Assembly (NCBI RefSeq): GCF_014650995.1
Contig: NZ_BMWA01000018.1
Coordinates: 116,349-180,348, forward strand
DNA from: Streptomyces viridiviolaceus
GTDB taxonomy: Bacteria; Actinomycetota; Actinomycetes; Streptomycetales; Streptomycetaceae
DNA length: 64,000 bases
Direction: 5' to 3'
Shown: positions 44,960-53,793 of the stretch, one piece after another
How the letters are laid out: each line of letters begins with the position of its first letter
Position numbering within the stretch: position 1 is the first letter of the stretch
Notes under the pieces: generated by a model
Databases searched by the model: none
Told to the model about the DNA's origin: nothing
Seen by the model: the letters and a program-made list of their open reading frames with translations, nothing else
Position numbers and translations under genes: made by a program

Positions 44960-46024
44960 TCACTGACACCGAACCGGCACATCACACAGTGGGGGAGCGA
45001 CGCTTGCGCGCAGGACGACCTCACCGCCCATCCTCAGCACCCGTGACCGGGGCCCGCGCGGCTCGCGCAGGGCGAGCGCCATCACCTCCTGCCCCATGGC
45101 GGTGAGCGGCAGGGCCACCGTCGTGAGCGGCGGGGAGAGTTCCCGCACGAGGGGGATGTCGTCGAAACCGGCCAGTGAGATGTCCTCCGGCACGCGTACG
45201 CCCTGTTCCCGGAAGGCGGCGAGCGCGCCCACGGCCATCACGTCGGTCACCGCGAAGACGCAGGTGGGCCGTTCGCCGCGGGCGAGCAGCGCTCGTGCCG
45301 CCGTGTACCCGCCTTCGCGGGTGAAGGGCCCGTGCACGATCCGTTCGGGCGGCAGTGTGACACCGGCCCGCGCCAGTTCGGCCCGGAAGCCGGCGAGCCG
45401 GTCGGAGACCGTGGTCAGCGAAGGCGGTCCGGTGAGTACCGCGAACTCCCGATGCCCCAGGTCGAGCAGCGCCCTGGCCAGGGCCGAGGCGCCGCCCCGG
45501 TTCTCCGGCAGTACGGCGTCGACCCGTAGGCTGCGGTGCCGGCTGACGACCGCGACGCGTCCGCCCGCCCGCACGTACGGCTCGAGTTCCGCGGCGAGCG
45601 CCCGCTCCCAGGTCCGGTCCTGGAAGCCGGAGCCGATCAGCAGGATGGCGCGGGCCCGCTGGGCGCGCAGTGTGGAGACGTAGGCGATCTCGCGGGCCGG
45701 TTCGCGGAAGGTGCTGGCCAGCATCACCAGCAGGTCCTTCTCCGCGGCGGCGCGCATCACGCCGTCGGCGATCGCGGCGAAGTAGGGGTCGCCCACGTCG
45801 TGGCAGATCAGGCCCACGGTGTTGTTCGACGCACTGGCGAGTGCTTGGGCGTGGGCGTTGGGGATGTAGCCCAGTTGGTCGGCGGCCGCGCGTACCCGGC
45901 AGCGCAGGTCCTCGCGGACGCGGGTGGTGCCGTTCAGGGCTCGTGACGCCGTTGCGAGGGACACGCCCGCTCTGCGGGCGACGGCGTCCAGCGTCGCATG
46001 AGCCTGTGATTCCAGTTCACTCAC
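44960..46024 (-). CDS. LacI-family transcriptional repressor
   Basis: 354 residues. The N-terminal LacI HTH and hinge (TLDAVARRAGVSLATASRAL, then NGTTRVREDLRCRV and LGYIPNAHAQALAS) precede a periplasmic-binding-type effector domain (GLICHDVGDPYFAAIADGVM, CVFAVTDVMAVGALAAF, SLAGFDDIPLVRELSPPLTT). Effector probably a sugar. Transcribed away from an ABC importer operon. A perfect palindromic operator, typical of LacI proteins, lies between them and recurs before two other sugar-related promoters. The last codons lie in a short tandem repeat (GTCAGTGAAA...GTCAGTGAAA). Confidence 0.95.
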   Translation of the reverse strand: MSELESQAHATLDAVARRAGVSLATASRALNGTTRVREDLRCRVRAAADQLGYIPNAHAQALASASNNTVGLICHDVGDPYFAAIADGVMRAAAEKDLLVMLASTFREPAREIAYVSTLRAQRARAILLIGSGFQDRTWERALAAELEPYVRAGGRVAVVSRHRSLRVDAVLPENRGGASALARALLDLGHREFAVLTGPPSLTTVSDRLAGFRAELARAGVTLPPERIVHGPFTREGGYTAARALLARGERPTCVFAVTDVMAVGALAAFREQGVRVPEDISLAGFDDIPLVRELSPPLTTVALPLTAMGQEVMALALREPRGPRSRVLRMGGEVVLRASVAPPLCDVPVRCQ

Positions 46025-46096
46025 TTTACCCCCCGAAACTTGGGGACGACCTATTGACCGTGCGGACTGGCACTCAATAGCGTGGCCATACTGTAT

Positions 46097-46112
46097 CAGA
46101 AAGCGCTTTCTG
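46097..46112. promoter_or_regulatory. LacI-type operator
   Basis: CAGAAAGCGCTTTCTG is a perfect 16-bp palindrome, followed at 46113-46124 by a second, imperfect copy (GAAAGCGTTTTC). It lies between the LacI gene and the importer operon, so it can control both. Confidence 0.85.
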
Positions 46113-46202
46113 AAAGCGTTTTCCCTCAGAGGCAGAGAACTCGATGCACCCGGCCGATCCGGACAGCTCTTCCTGACTGCTCCGGAGACCCAGGAGTTGA
46201 CC

Positions 46203-47066
46203 GTGAGTCAGAGCGCCATCAAGGCACCACCCGTGCAGGTAGCGGGAGTCGACAGGCGGAACAGCCCGAGCGCGGGGGAGCGGGCGTCGCGGCTGCTCGA
46301 GCAGAGCTGGCGTCCCGTCGCCCTTCTGCTCGCGTGCTTCGCCGCCTGGTGGGTGATCGCCGCCGCCGAGCTGGTCGAGCCCTACCTCGTCCCCTCGCCC
46401 GGAGAGACCTTCGACGTACTGACCGGGAAGCCCGACTACATCTGGCAGCACACATGGGTGACCACCTACGAGACGCTCCTCGGCTTCCTGATCGCCCTCG
46501 TCGTCGGGGTGTTCGCCGCCGTCGTGATGGTCTACTCGGCGACCGTTGAGAAGACCCTCTACCCGATCCTGCTGTTCGCCCAGGTCGTGCCGAAGATCGC
46601 CATCGCCCCGCTGTTCGTCGTGTGGCTGGGCTTCGGCATCGCACCGAAGATCCTCATCGCGGTGCTGATCGCCTTCTTCCCCGTCGTCATCTCCATGGTG
46701 ACGGGACTCAAGGCGGTCGACCCGGAGATGCTCCAGCTCTCCTCGACCATGGGCGCGAGCCCCTGGCAGACTTTTGTCAAGATCCGCATGCCCGCCTCGC
46801 TGCCACATCTGTTCTCCGGCCTCAAGGTCGCGGTGACGCTCGCCGTGACGGGTGCGGTCGTCGGCGAGTTCGTCGGCGCCAACGAGGGGCTCGGCTATGT
46901 GATCCTCCAGGCCAACGGCAACCTTGACACCCCGATGCTCTTCGCCGGCCTGCTGGTGATGTCCCTGATCGGCGTCGTCCTCTTCGTCCTCGTCGAGGTC
47001 ACCGAGAAGCTGCTGCTCCCGTGGCACGCCAGCCGCCGCGAGACCGGCGTCACCACCACGTACTGA
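46203..47066 (+). CDS. ABC importer permease (SsuC/TauC/ThiX type)
   Basis: 287 residues from GTG 46203 with AGGAG 6 bp upstream. Six membrane helices. The inner-membrane coupling motif is VDPEMLQLSSTMGASPWQTF, the EAA-like loop of nitrate/sulfonate/pyrimidine importers. The cytoplasmic N-terminal 45 residues are hydrophilic. First gene of a three-gene importer operon. Confidence 0.93.
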   Translation: MSQSAIKAPPVQVAGVDRRNSPSAGERASRLLEQSWRPVALLLACFAAWWVIAAAELVEPYLVPSPGETFDVLTGKPDYIWQHTWVTTYETLLGFLIALVVGVFAAVVMVYSATVEKTLYPILLFAQVVPKIAIAPLFVVWLGFGIAPKILIAVLIAFFPVVISMVTGLKAVDPEMLQLSSTMGASPWQTFVKIRMPASLPHLFSGLKVAVTLAVTGAVVGEFVGANEGLGYVILQANGNLDTPMLFAGLLVMSLIGVVLFVLVEVTEKLLLPWHASRRETGVTTTY

Positions 47067-47111
47067 CCCGATGACCGGCCACATGTCCCAAGCTGACAAG
47101 AAGGACCAGCC

Positions 47112-48134
47112 ATGACTGCGCGCAGACTGCTTCTGACCGGCCTCGTACCGCTGCTCTTGGTCGCCACGGCCTGCGGGGAGGACGGCTCGGACACCTCGAC
47201 CAGCTCCTCCGGCAAGGAACTGGAGAAGGTGACGCTGACGCTCAACTGGTACCCGTACGGCGAACACGCGCCGTTCTACTACGGCAAGCAGCAGAAGATC
47301 TTCGAGAAGTACGGCATCGACATCGAGATCCGCGCCGGCCAGGGCTCCCAGAAGACGGTGCAGGCGACCGGTGCCGGACAGACCGACTTCGGCTGGGCCG
47401 ACACGCCCGCCGTCCTGTCCGGTGTTGACGCGGGCGTCAAGGTCAAGAGCCTCGGCGTCTTCCTGCAGACCACTCCGGCGTCGGTGCAGTCCTTCGAGTC
47501 GCAGGGCATCACAAGCCCCGCCGATCTCAAGGGGAGGACCATCGCGGGCACCGCCGGCGACGCACTCTCCAAGACATTCCCGATCTTCCTGAAGAAGAAC
47601 GGTCTTGCCGAGTCCGACGTCAAGGTCCAGAACACCGACCCAGCCGGCAAGATCGCCGCCGTGATCTCCGGCAAGACCGACGGACTGCTCGGTTACGCCA
47701 GCGACCAGGGCCCCACCATGCAAAACAAGGCCAAGAAGCCGGTCTCGTATCTGCGCTTCTCCGAGAACGGGCTGAACTTCTACTCCAACGGCCTCATCGC
47801 CGGCCAGAAGGTCATCACCGGCAATGAGGACCTCGCCGAGCGCATGGCGAAGGCGGTCAGCGAGTCGTTCGCTGCCGCGGAGAAGGCACCGGAGCCGGCC
47901 GTCGCCTCGATGGAGGGCGCGAGTGAGCAGCTCCCGCCGAAGCAGGTCCTGTCCGAGCAGTTCGCCACGACGCTCACTCTCCTGCACACCCAGTCGACGC
48001 AGGGAAAGGCGCCGGGAGTCAACACCGAGGCCGACTGGCAGCAGACCATCGACGTCTTCGCCGAGGCCGGACTAGTGGGCAGCCCCAAGGCCGTGGCCGA
48101 GTACTGGGACAGCGCCACCGCGATGAAGGGATGA
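47112..48134 (+). CDS. ABC importer substrate-binding lipoprotein (NMT1/THI5-like)
   Basis: 340 residues. Lipoprotein signal RRLLLTGLVPLLLVATAC with lipid-carrying Cys at residue 21. The mature protein is NMT1-like (VTLTLNWYPYGEHAPFYYGK, then TDFGWADTPAVLSGVDAGVK and LKGRTIAGTAGDALS). This family binds pyrimidine precursors of thiamin, sulfonates, riboflavin or sugars' small aromatic relatives. The ligand here cannot be told from sequence. The stop overlaps the next ATG (ATGA). Confidence 0.92.
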   Translation: MTARRLLLTGLVPLLLVATACGEDGSDTSTSSSGKELEKVTLTLNWYPYGEHAPFYYGKQQKIFEKYGIDIEIRAGQGSQKTVQATGAGQTDFGWADTPAVLSGVDAGVKVKSLGVFLQTTPASVQSFESQGITSPADLKGRTIAGTAGDALSKTFPIFLKKNGLAESDVKVQNTDPAGKIAAVISGKTDGLLGYASDQGPTMQNKAKKPVSYLRFSENGLNFYSNGLIAGQKVITGNEDLAERMAKAVSESFAAAEKAPEPAVASMEGASEQLPPKQVLSEQFATTLTLLHTQSTQGKAPGVNTEADWQQTIDVFAEAGLVGSPKAVAEYWDSATAMKG

Positions 48135-48976
48135 GGATGCCCAGGAACACCACCGTGCGGGAGCCGGCAGTGACCAAGGACGGACGAAGCAGTGGGTCCG
48201 GCACCACAGCGGCGGTCGGCATCAAGGACGTTGCGGTCCGCTTCCGTACCAGGAACCGTGACGTGACCGCGCTGACGGACGTCGATCTCGATGTGCCCAT
48301 GGGGCAGTTCGTCGCGATCGTCGGCCCGTCCGGATGCGGCAAGTCGACGCTGCTCAAGCTGGTCGCGGGGCTGCTGAAGCCGTCCACGGGCGATGTGCTG
48401 CTGAACGGCGAGCGGGTACAGGGTCCGCGGCACGACATCGGCTACGTCTTCCAGCGCGCGGCCCTGCTGGAGTGGCGCTCGGCGCGCCGCAACATCCTGC
48501 TGCAGGCGGAGATGCGGAAGATGCCAGCGGAGCTGGGTCGGCGACGCGCTGACGAGCTGATCGCGATGACTGGCCTGAGCGGCTTCGAGGACGCGCTGCC
48601 GCACGAACTGTCCGGCGGTATGCAGCAGCGTGTCGCCCTGTGCCGCGCCCTGCTGCACGAGCCGCCCGTCCTGCTCATGGACGAGCCGTTCGGCGCGCTC
48701 GACGCGCTCACCCGCGAGCAGATGAACACCGAACTCAACCGTATCTGGCGGGAGACCGGCACCACCGTGCTCCTGGTCACCCACTCCATCTCCGAGGCCT
48801 GCTACCTCGCCGACCGGGTGGTGGTGATGAGTCCCAGGCCCGGCACCATCACCGAGATCATCGACGTGGGTCTGCCCCCGGAGCGCGACTACACGGAGAC
48901 GATGGGGCGGCCCGAGTTCCGGGAGGCCACCACCCACATCCGCGGCCTGCTCGGCGCGGTCTCCGCGCAGGACTGA
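48131..48976 (+). CDS. ABC importer ATPase
   Basis: 281 residues. Walker A GPSGCGKST, Q loop YVFQRAALLEWRSARRN, signature LSGGMQQR, Walker B VLLMDEPFGALD and switch His in LVTHSISEA. Typical of the nitrate/sulfonate ATPase group. An N-terminal extension of about 28 residues is Ser/Gly-rich. Translation is coupled to the binding-protein gene. Confidence 0.95.
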   Translation: MRMPRNTTVREPAVTKDGRSSGSGTTAAVGIKDVAVRFRTRNRDVTALTDVDLDVPMGQFVAIVGPSGCGKSTLLKLVAGLLKPSTGDVLLNGERVQGPRHDIGYVFQRAALLEWRSARRNILLQAEMRKMPAELGRRRADELIAMTGLSGFEDALPHELSGGMQQRVALCRALLHEPPVLLMDEPFGALDALTREQMNTELNRIWRETGTTVLLVTHSISEACYLADRVVVMSPRPGTITEIIDVGLPPERDYTETMGRPEFREATTHIRGLLGAVSAQD

Positions 48977-48997
48977 GCTGTCCGGGGAGCGAAGGAG

Positions 48998-49027
48998 CCC
49001 CGCACCATCCATGGGGGTGGTGCGGGG
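48998..49027. terminator. Terminator hairpin (copy 1)
   Basis: CCCCGCACCA and TGGTGCGGGG arms (10 bp) after the ATPase gene. Its stem repeats that of the second hairpin 120 bp further on. Confidence 0.8.
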
Positions 49028-49119
49028 ATCCTTCGTGTCCATCGGCCGGTTCCTGAGGTCCGCCAGGTGACTGCAGCCGATCCGCGTGTCCCGGATTGGG
49101 CGGCCCCTGCGGACCCGGA

Positions 49120-49156
49120 GGAGCCCCGCACCATCCCAGGAGTGGTGCGGGGCTCC
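49120..49156. terminator. Terminator hairpin (copy 2), convergent genes
   Basis: GGAGCCCCGCACCA and TGGTGCGGGGCTCC (perfect 14-bp arms), loop of nine bases. It lies just before the stop of the minus-strand TIM-barrel gene, so it serves as terminator on that strand. Confidence 0.85.
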
Positions 49157-49170
49157 TTCGTACGGGCCGG

Positions 49171-50055
49171 TCAGTACCTCAGGTTCGCCAGGTACGTGTA
49201 GCCGTCCTGCGCGGTGGCGAACGGGTCGGTGGGTGAGTCGTGCTCCACCAGCCACTGCTTCACACCACCGCTGCGCGCCGTGTCGAACATCGCCGCGAAG
49301 TCCAGCACCCCGGAGCCGACATCGGCGAAGCCGCCGCTCGGGTCCATGTCCTTGACGTGCAGCGCCGGGAAGCGGCGACGGTGCTCCGCGAACAGGTCCT
49401 GCGGGTCGCTGCTGCCGCCCTTCGCCGCCCAGTAGACGTCCAGCTCGAAGCCGACCAGGTCGGGGTCCGTCTCCCGCAGCAGGATCTCGTACAGGTTCTC
49501 GCCGTCGACCACCTGGTGGTCCGCGCCGTGGTTGTGGAACAGCAGCGGGCCGAGCCCCGCCTCGCGGGCCGCGAGCCCCGCCTTGTTGAACTCCCTGGCC
49601 GCTTCCCGGAACCCGGCCGGCGTGTGCATCGCCCCGGGGAGGCTGGGCACGACGATCCATCGGGCGCCGAGGGTGCGGATGTCGTCGAGGGCCTGCGGCA
49701 GGCCGCTGCCCCGTACGGTGTCGTAGCCCACGTGCTCCAGGACCGCCCGCAGGTGCGTTTCGTCGAGCATGGCGCGGATCGCGGCGGCGCTGTTGCCGTG
49801 CCGGCCGCTGACGCCGACCGTCGCGTAACCGATCTCCGCGAGACGGGCGAGCGTCCCCTTGAAGTCCGCCGCCAGCGCGGAGCGCATGGTGAAGAGGTGC
49901 ATACCGATTCCGGAGGGCGGGATGCGGCGGTGGCGCTGTGCGGCCGCGCCGTTCGCCTCGGCGGCGTGGGCGACTGGACCGGCAACGGTGAGAGCCACGC
50001 CCGCGGCGGCGACGCCGAGGGCCTTGCCGAGGAATGCGCGTCTGGTGCCGTTCAT
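49171..50055 (-). CDS. Tat-exported sugar isomerase/epimerase-like TIM-barrel protein
   Basis: 294 residues from ATG 50055 behind GAAGGAG. A twin-arginine signal (TRRAFLGKALGVAAAGVALT, cleavage after AHAA) is followed by an AP_endonuc_2-type TIM barrel: GIGMHLFTMRSALAADFKGT, LGPLLFHNHGADHQVVDGEN, VGFELDVYWAAKGG, ALHVKDMDPSG and WLVEHDS. Metal ligands of the family (E, D, H and E at barrel strands) appear kept in FELDVYW, HVKD and VEHD. Cotranscribed with the ThuA/dehydrogenase gene 16 bp upstream. Probably acts on a carbohydrate outside the cytoplasm. Confidence 0.9.
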   Translation of the reverse strand: MNGTRRAFLGKALGVAAAGVALTVAGPVAHAAEANGAAAQRHRRIPPSGIGMHLFTMRSALAADFKGTLARLAEIGYATVGVSGRHGNSAAAIRAMLDETHLRAVLEHVGYDTVRGSGLPQALDDIRTLGARWIVVPSLPGAMHTPAGFREAAREFNKAGLAAREAGLGPLLFHNHGADHQVVDGENLYEILLRETDPDLVGFELDVYWAAKGGSSDPQDLFAEHRRRFPALHVKDMDPSGGFADVGSGVLDFAAMFDTARSGGVKQWLVEHDSPTDPFATAQDGYTYLANLRY

Positions 50056-50071
50056 TCGGATCTCCTTCACG

Positions 50072-53000
50072 TCAGCCGACGTTGATGCGGACGGAGCCGG
50101 TGGTCGTGTCACCCTTGTCGTCGGTGACCGTGAGCCGGGCGGTGTACGTGCCCGGGCGGGCATAGGTGTGGGTGGCTTTCGAGGTCTCATCGCCCGCGGG
50201 CCGGGCGTTGTCGCCGAAGTCCCAGTGGTACGAGGCGGCGGTACGGCCCTCGGGCAGACGGACACCGCCGGACAACTGGACGGCGAGCGGTGCTTTCCCG
50301 GTGGCCGGCGTGGCTGTGACGGTCACCTTGGCGCCTTGGCGCTTCTCCACGCCGGGCCCGTTGAAGTGCAGCCAGTCCACGGCGAACAGGTCGGCCTTGT
50401 CCGCGGCCCACTTCGGGTTGGTGAAGACCGCGTACAGCTTGGACATGCCCCCCGGGTCCGCCAGTGCGGTCGTGGGGGAGACGACGTTGCCCCAGCCGCC
50501 GGTGGCCGGCACGGTCACCTTGCCGAGCAGCTTGCCGGTCGGTGATCCGGCACGGAACTCCACTGTGCCGCCGATACCGCCCGAACCGGCCCCCACGGTC
50601 ACGGAGTCGATGCCCTTGAGGTTGACCGGGTCGAAGCTGATCCAGTCGCCGTGCTCGATCTCACTGAGCCGACTGCCGCCGGAGGCGTCGGTGCGGCTGC
50701 TCACGACCGCGCCGGCGTGCGCTCCGCCGGTCGATGTCATGTGCTCCGCCTCACGGAAGTTGGTGCGCAGCGTCAGCGAGGCCGACCCGGTCAGGGCGGG
50801 CACGCCAGGTGCCGCCTTGTCCTCGTACTGGGCGGTGATGCCGTAGTAGAGGTTCTGGCCGGGGCCGTGGCTGTCACCGGCGTCGGTCACGATCTCGCCC
50901 GCGCAGCCGGTGTAGTTGTCCAGCGGGTGGAGATGGGAGTCGTGTCCGAGCTGCGACTGCACGACGACACGGGAACAGTCGATCCGTTCGCCGTCCTCCT
51001 TGTCCTTGACCTTCACGGTGAAGGGGATGGTGTCGCCGAAGCTGAACATCCCACCGTTCGGCGGCTGCTGGATGGTGACCTCGGGCCGGGTGTTGCCGAC
51101 GGTGATGTCCTGGACGGCGAGGCCCGTCAGGTCGCCGGGTCCGGTGACGGTGAGCCGGGCGGTGAAGCGGCCCTTCTCCTTGTACACATGGGTCGGGTTC
51201 GCCTCGGTCGAGTCGGTCGTCCCGTTGCCGTCGAAGTCCCAGGCGTACGTCACGGGCTTGTCGTCGGGCAGTCCGGAGCCGTCGCTGGAGAACTGGACGG
51301 TCAGCGGGACGGAACCGCTGTCGGGGGTGGCCGTCGCCTTGGCCGCGGGCAGCCGGTTGTGGGCCACGTAGTCGATGCGGTAGATGCCGGAGCCCTCGTT
51401 GCTGCCGCCCCGGCCCGTGCCGCTGCCGAGTCCGAAGTCGATGACGTACATCGCGCCGTCCGGCCCGAACTCGGCGTCGAAGGGCTGGTTCCACGTCATG
51501 TCACCGAAGACGCTGTTGATGGAGTGCAGGTCCCCGGCCTTCACCGGCTCGAAGCGTGGGTCGGTGAACGTCTGGTCCTGCTGCTGGATGGAGAAGGTCT
51601 TGAACCACTTGCGGGTCAGTTCGTAGTTGAACCACTTGCCCTCGAACGCCGCCGGGAACTTGCCCGGGTAGGTGTTGGCGGGGTCGTAGTCGTAGACCGG
51701 GCCGCCCATGGGGCCGCCGCCACCGGTGCCGAGTTCGGGGAACTCGGCGGAGGCCGAGTAGGCGTACCAGACCGTGGCCGGCTGAGCCGGCGGGAGATTC
51801 GTCAGACCCGTGTTGTTCGGCGAGTCGTTGACGGGGTTCGCGCAGTCGAACTTCGGTCCCGAGGTCCGCGTCTGGAAGTCGTAGTCATTGAACGGGGTGT
51901 TGTTGCCGACGCAGTACGGCCAGCCGAAGTTGCCCGCCTTCGTGATCCGCAGGTACTCGACGGTGCCCTCCGGCCCGCGGTCGGGCCTGGCTGCACGGGC
52001 GTCGGGGCCGTAGTCGCCGACCAGCAGCGCACCGCTGACGGGGTCGGTGGTGATCCGGAACGGGTTGCGCATGCCCATGGCGTAGATCTCGGCACGGGTC
52101 TTCTCGGTGCCGGGCGCGAAGAGGTTGCCCTCGGGCACGGTGTACGTGCCGTCGTCCTTCGGGGTGATGCGAAGGATCTTGCCCCGCAGGTCGTTGGTGT
52201 TGCCCGAGGTGCCCTGTGCGTCCCAGGCGCGACGCCCCTCGCCCTCGTCGATCGGCGTGAAGCCGTCGGACGCGAACGGGTCGGTGTTGTCGCCGGTGGC
52301 GACATACAGGCTGCCGTCCTTGTCGAAGGCGAGCGAGCCCGCCATGTGGGAGTTGGCCCGGCCCTCGCCGCGGAAAGTGGGGATGGTGAGCAGCCGCTTC
52401 TCGGACGCCGGGTCGATGGTGCTGCCGGAGACGGTGAAGCGGGAGACATTGAGCTGTTTCTCGGTCTTGTCGGAGTTCAGCAGGTACAGCCAGTTGTTCT
52501 CGCCGAAGTCCGGGTCGAGGGCGAGTCCCAGCAGGCCGTCCGACTGACTCGTCATCTCGGGCGTGTACTCGAAGTCCAGCGCGGTAGCGACCTTGAGGGT
52601 CGACTGGTCGATGACCTTCACCTTGCCGGTGCGCTCGATGAAGAAGACCCGGCGGTCGGGCGCCACGGCCAGCTCGAAGGGGTCGGCGAGGTCGCTGGTG
52701 GCCAGCGGGGTGCGCTGGAAGGCGCCGGTCTTGCTGGCCGTGCAGTCACCGGGCTTGTTGCCCGCCGCCCACTGGATGCCGCCCAGTAGGTGCTTCAGGA
52801 ATTCCGGCTCCTGGAAGGCGGAATCGGCGTGGCCGCCGGCGGTGAACCAGGAGCGTCCGCCGTCGTAGTTCTGGCACCAGGAATACGGTTGGTCGACCCC
52901 CTCGTCGAGGCCGGTGACCCCGTCACGCACCTTGACCTGCGCGAGCGTGTGCACCTTGCCGGTCGGGTTGGTGCGCCAGTTGTACCACTCCTCCGTGCGC

Positions 53001-53563
53001 TCCCAGAGCTCGGGAAGGCTCTCGGTGGAGGGGTGCGAGCGGTCGAGCACCTTGATCCGGCCGGTCTGCACCGCCGGATGCTTGTCGAAGATGGCGCCGA
53101 CCAGGCCCTCGTACCAGGCCCAGTCGCGCTCGCTCGCGGAGGCGGCGTGCAGGCCGACCCATCCGCCGCCGCCCCGGATGTACTTCTGCAGTGCGGCTCG
53201 CTGCGCGGTGTCGAGCAGATCGCCGCTCTCCGGGGTGGAGTTGGTGTTGTTGAAGACTATCGCCTGGAAGCGGGCAAGGTTCGCGTCCGTGAACGCCGAG
53301 GCGTCGTCGGTGGCCTCGACCTCGAAGCCGTTCTCGCTGCCGAGCTTCTTGACGGCCTCGATACCGGCGGGGATCGAGTCGTGGGTGAAGTTGGTGACCT
53401 TGGAGAAGACGAGTACGCGGTAGGGCGCTGCTTCGGCACGGTGTGACAGGGTCACCAGGAGGCCGAGGAGCAGCGCCAGCAGTGCGGTGATGACGGAGAC
53501 GGGGGAGAGTGCGGTGCCAAGGGCTCTGGGCCGTTCATGCCGTCTGGGGTGGTGATCAGTCAT
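50072..53563 (-). CDS. Secreted ThuA-sugar dehydrogenase-PKD-CBM multidomain protein
   Basis: 1163 residues from ATG 53563 (an in-frame start at 53851 precedes the operator and is rejected). Signal peptide (VITALLALLLGLLVTLSHRA). ThuA-like domain at about 47-270 (YRVLVFSKVTNFTHDSIPAG; GWVGLHAAS). PQQ-dependent glucose/sorbosone-dehydrogenase beta-propeller at about 285-680 (PFELAVAPDRRVFFIERTGK; MGMRNPFRITTDP). PKD domain (TPDSGSVPLTVQF ... YAWDFDGNG), a second immunoglobulin-like domain, a CBM6-like domain (FREAEHMTSTGGAHAG) and a final PKD domain. Extracellular carbohydrate oxidation or breakdown is likely. Operator at 53600 just upstream. Confidence 0.92.
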   Translation of the reverse strand: MTDHHPRRHERPRALGTALSPVSVITALLALLLGLLVTLSHRAEAAPYRVLVFSKVTNFTHDSIPAGIEAVKKLGSENGFEVEATDDASAFTDANLARFQAIVFNNTNSTPESGDLLDTAQRAALQKYIRGGGGWVGLHAASASERDWAWYEGLVGAIFDKHPAVQTGRIKVLDRSHPSTESLPELWERTEEWYNWRTNPTGKVHTLAQVKVRDGVTGLDEGVDQPYSWCQNYDGGRSWFTAGGHADSAFQEPEFLKHLLGGIQWAAGNKPGDCTASKTGAFQRTPLATSDLADPFELAVAPDRRVFFIERTGKVKVIDQSTLKVATALDFEYTPEMTSQSDGLLGLALDPDFGENNWLYLLNSDKTEKQLNVSRFTVSGSTIDPASEKRLLTIPTFRGEGRANSHMAGSLAFDKDGSLYVATGDNTDPFASDGFTPIDEGEGRRAWDAQGTSGNTNDLRGKILRITPKDDGTYTVPEGNLFAPGTEKTRAEIYAMGMRNPFRITTDPVSGALLVGDYGPDARAARPDRGPEGTVEYLRITKAGNFGWPYCVGNNTPFNDYDFQTRTSGPKFDCANPVNDSPNNTGLTNLPPAQPATVWYAYSASAEFPELGTGGGGPMGGPVYDYDPANTYPGKFPAAFEGKWFNYELTRKWFKTFSIQQQDQTFTDPRFEPVKAGDLHSINSVFGDMTWNQPFDAEFGPDGAMYVIDFGLGSGTGRGGSNEGSGIYRIDYVAHNRLPAAKATATPDSGSVPLTVQFSSDGSGLPDDKPVTYAWDFDGNGTTDSTEANPTHVYKEKGRFTARLTVTGPGDLTGLAVQDITVGNTRPEVTIQQPPNGGMFSFGDTIPFTVKVKDKEDGERIDCSRVVVQSQLGHDSHLHPLDNYTGCAGEIVTDAGDSHGPGQNLYYGITAQYEDKAAPGVPALTGSASLTLRTNFREAEHMTSTGGAHAGAVVSSRTDASGGSRLSEIEHGDWISFDPVNLKGIDSVTVGAGSGGIGGTVEFRAGSPTGKLLGKVTVPATGGWGNVVSPTTALADPGGMSKLYAVFTNPKWAADKADLFAVDWLHFNGPGVEKRQGAKVTVTATPATGKAPLAVQLSGGVRLPEGRTAASYHWDFGDNARPAGDETSKATHTYARPGTYTARLTVTDDKGDTTTGSVRINVG

Positions 53564-53599
53564 GGCGCTCCCGGTGCTGGTAGGTCCTGCTACAGGGCG

Positions 53600-53613
53600 A
53601 GAAAGCGCTTTCT
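53600..53613. promoter_or_regulatory. LacI-type operator before the ThuA gene
   Basis: AGAAAGCGCTTTCT, the same perfect palindrome as at 46097-46112, 37 bp upstream of the start codon. This position suits repression. Confidence 0.8.
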
Positions 53614-53723
53614 GAATACGCCGCACAGCGTAGGGTCCGGCGTTGCGGGGGGTCAATGGGTCGGAAGCGCGCAGTGTGGCACGGCAGCCGGGGCCTGTCG
53701 GTGGCGGGTCGTGCGGTTGCGCC

Positions 53724-53793
53724 ATGGCCACTGCCGACGATGCGCGAAGGATCGCGCTCAGCCTGCCCGGAGCGATCGAAAGTCGCATGAGGC
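53724..53793 (+). pseudogene. N-terminal relic of an MmcQ/YjbR-like protein
   Basis: ATG 53724 opens MATADDARRIALSLPGAIES, the typical start of MmcQ/YjbR-family proteins (MATxDDVRRIALSLPGxxE). About 10 residues later the homology ends and another gene's end takes over in a different frame. Confidence 0.55.

Noticed and set aside
44935..44975. Tandem CTTTCACTGACGC repeats as a possible operator
   Set aside because: They lie at the 3' end of the LacI gene in coding and stop-codon sequence, not in a promoter; probably local slippage.
46074..47987. 637-codon minus-strand open frame
   Set aside because: Antisense to the importer permease and binding-protein genes, which are clearly real.
50651..52789. 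712-codon plus-strand open frame
   Set aside because: Antisense to the sugar-dehydrogenase part of the ThuA protein; no protein-like motifs.
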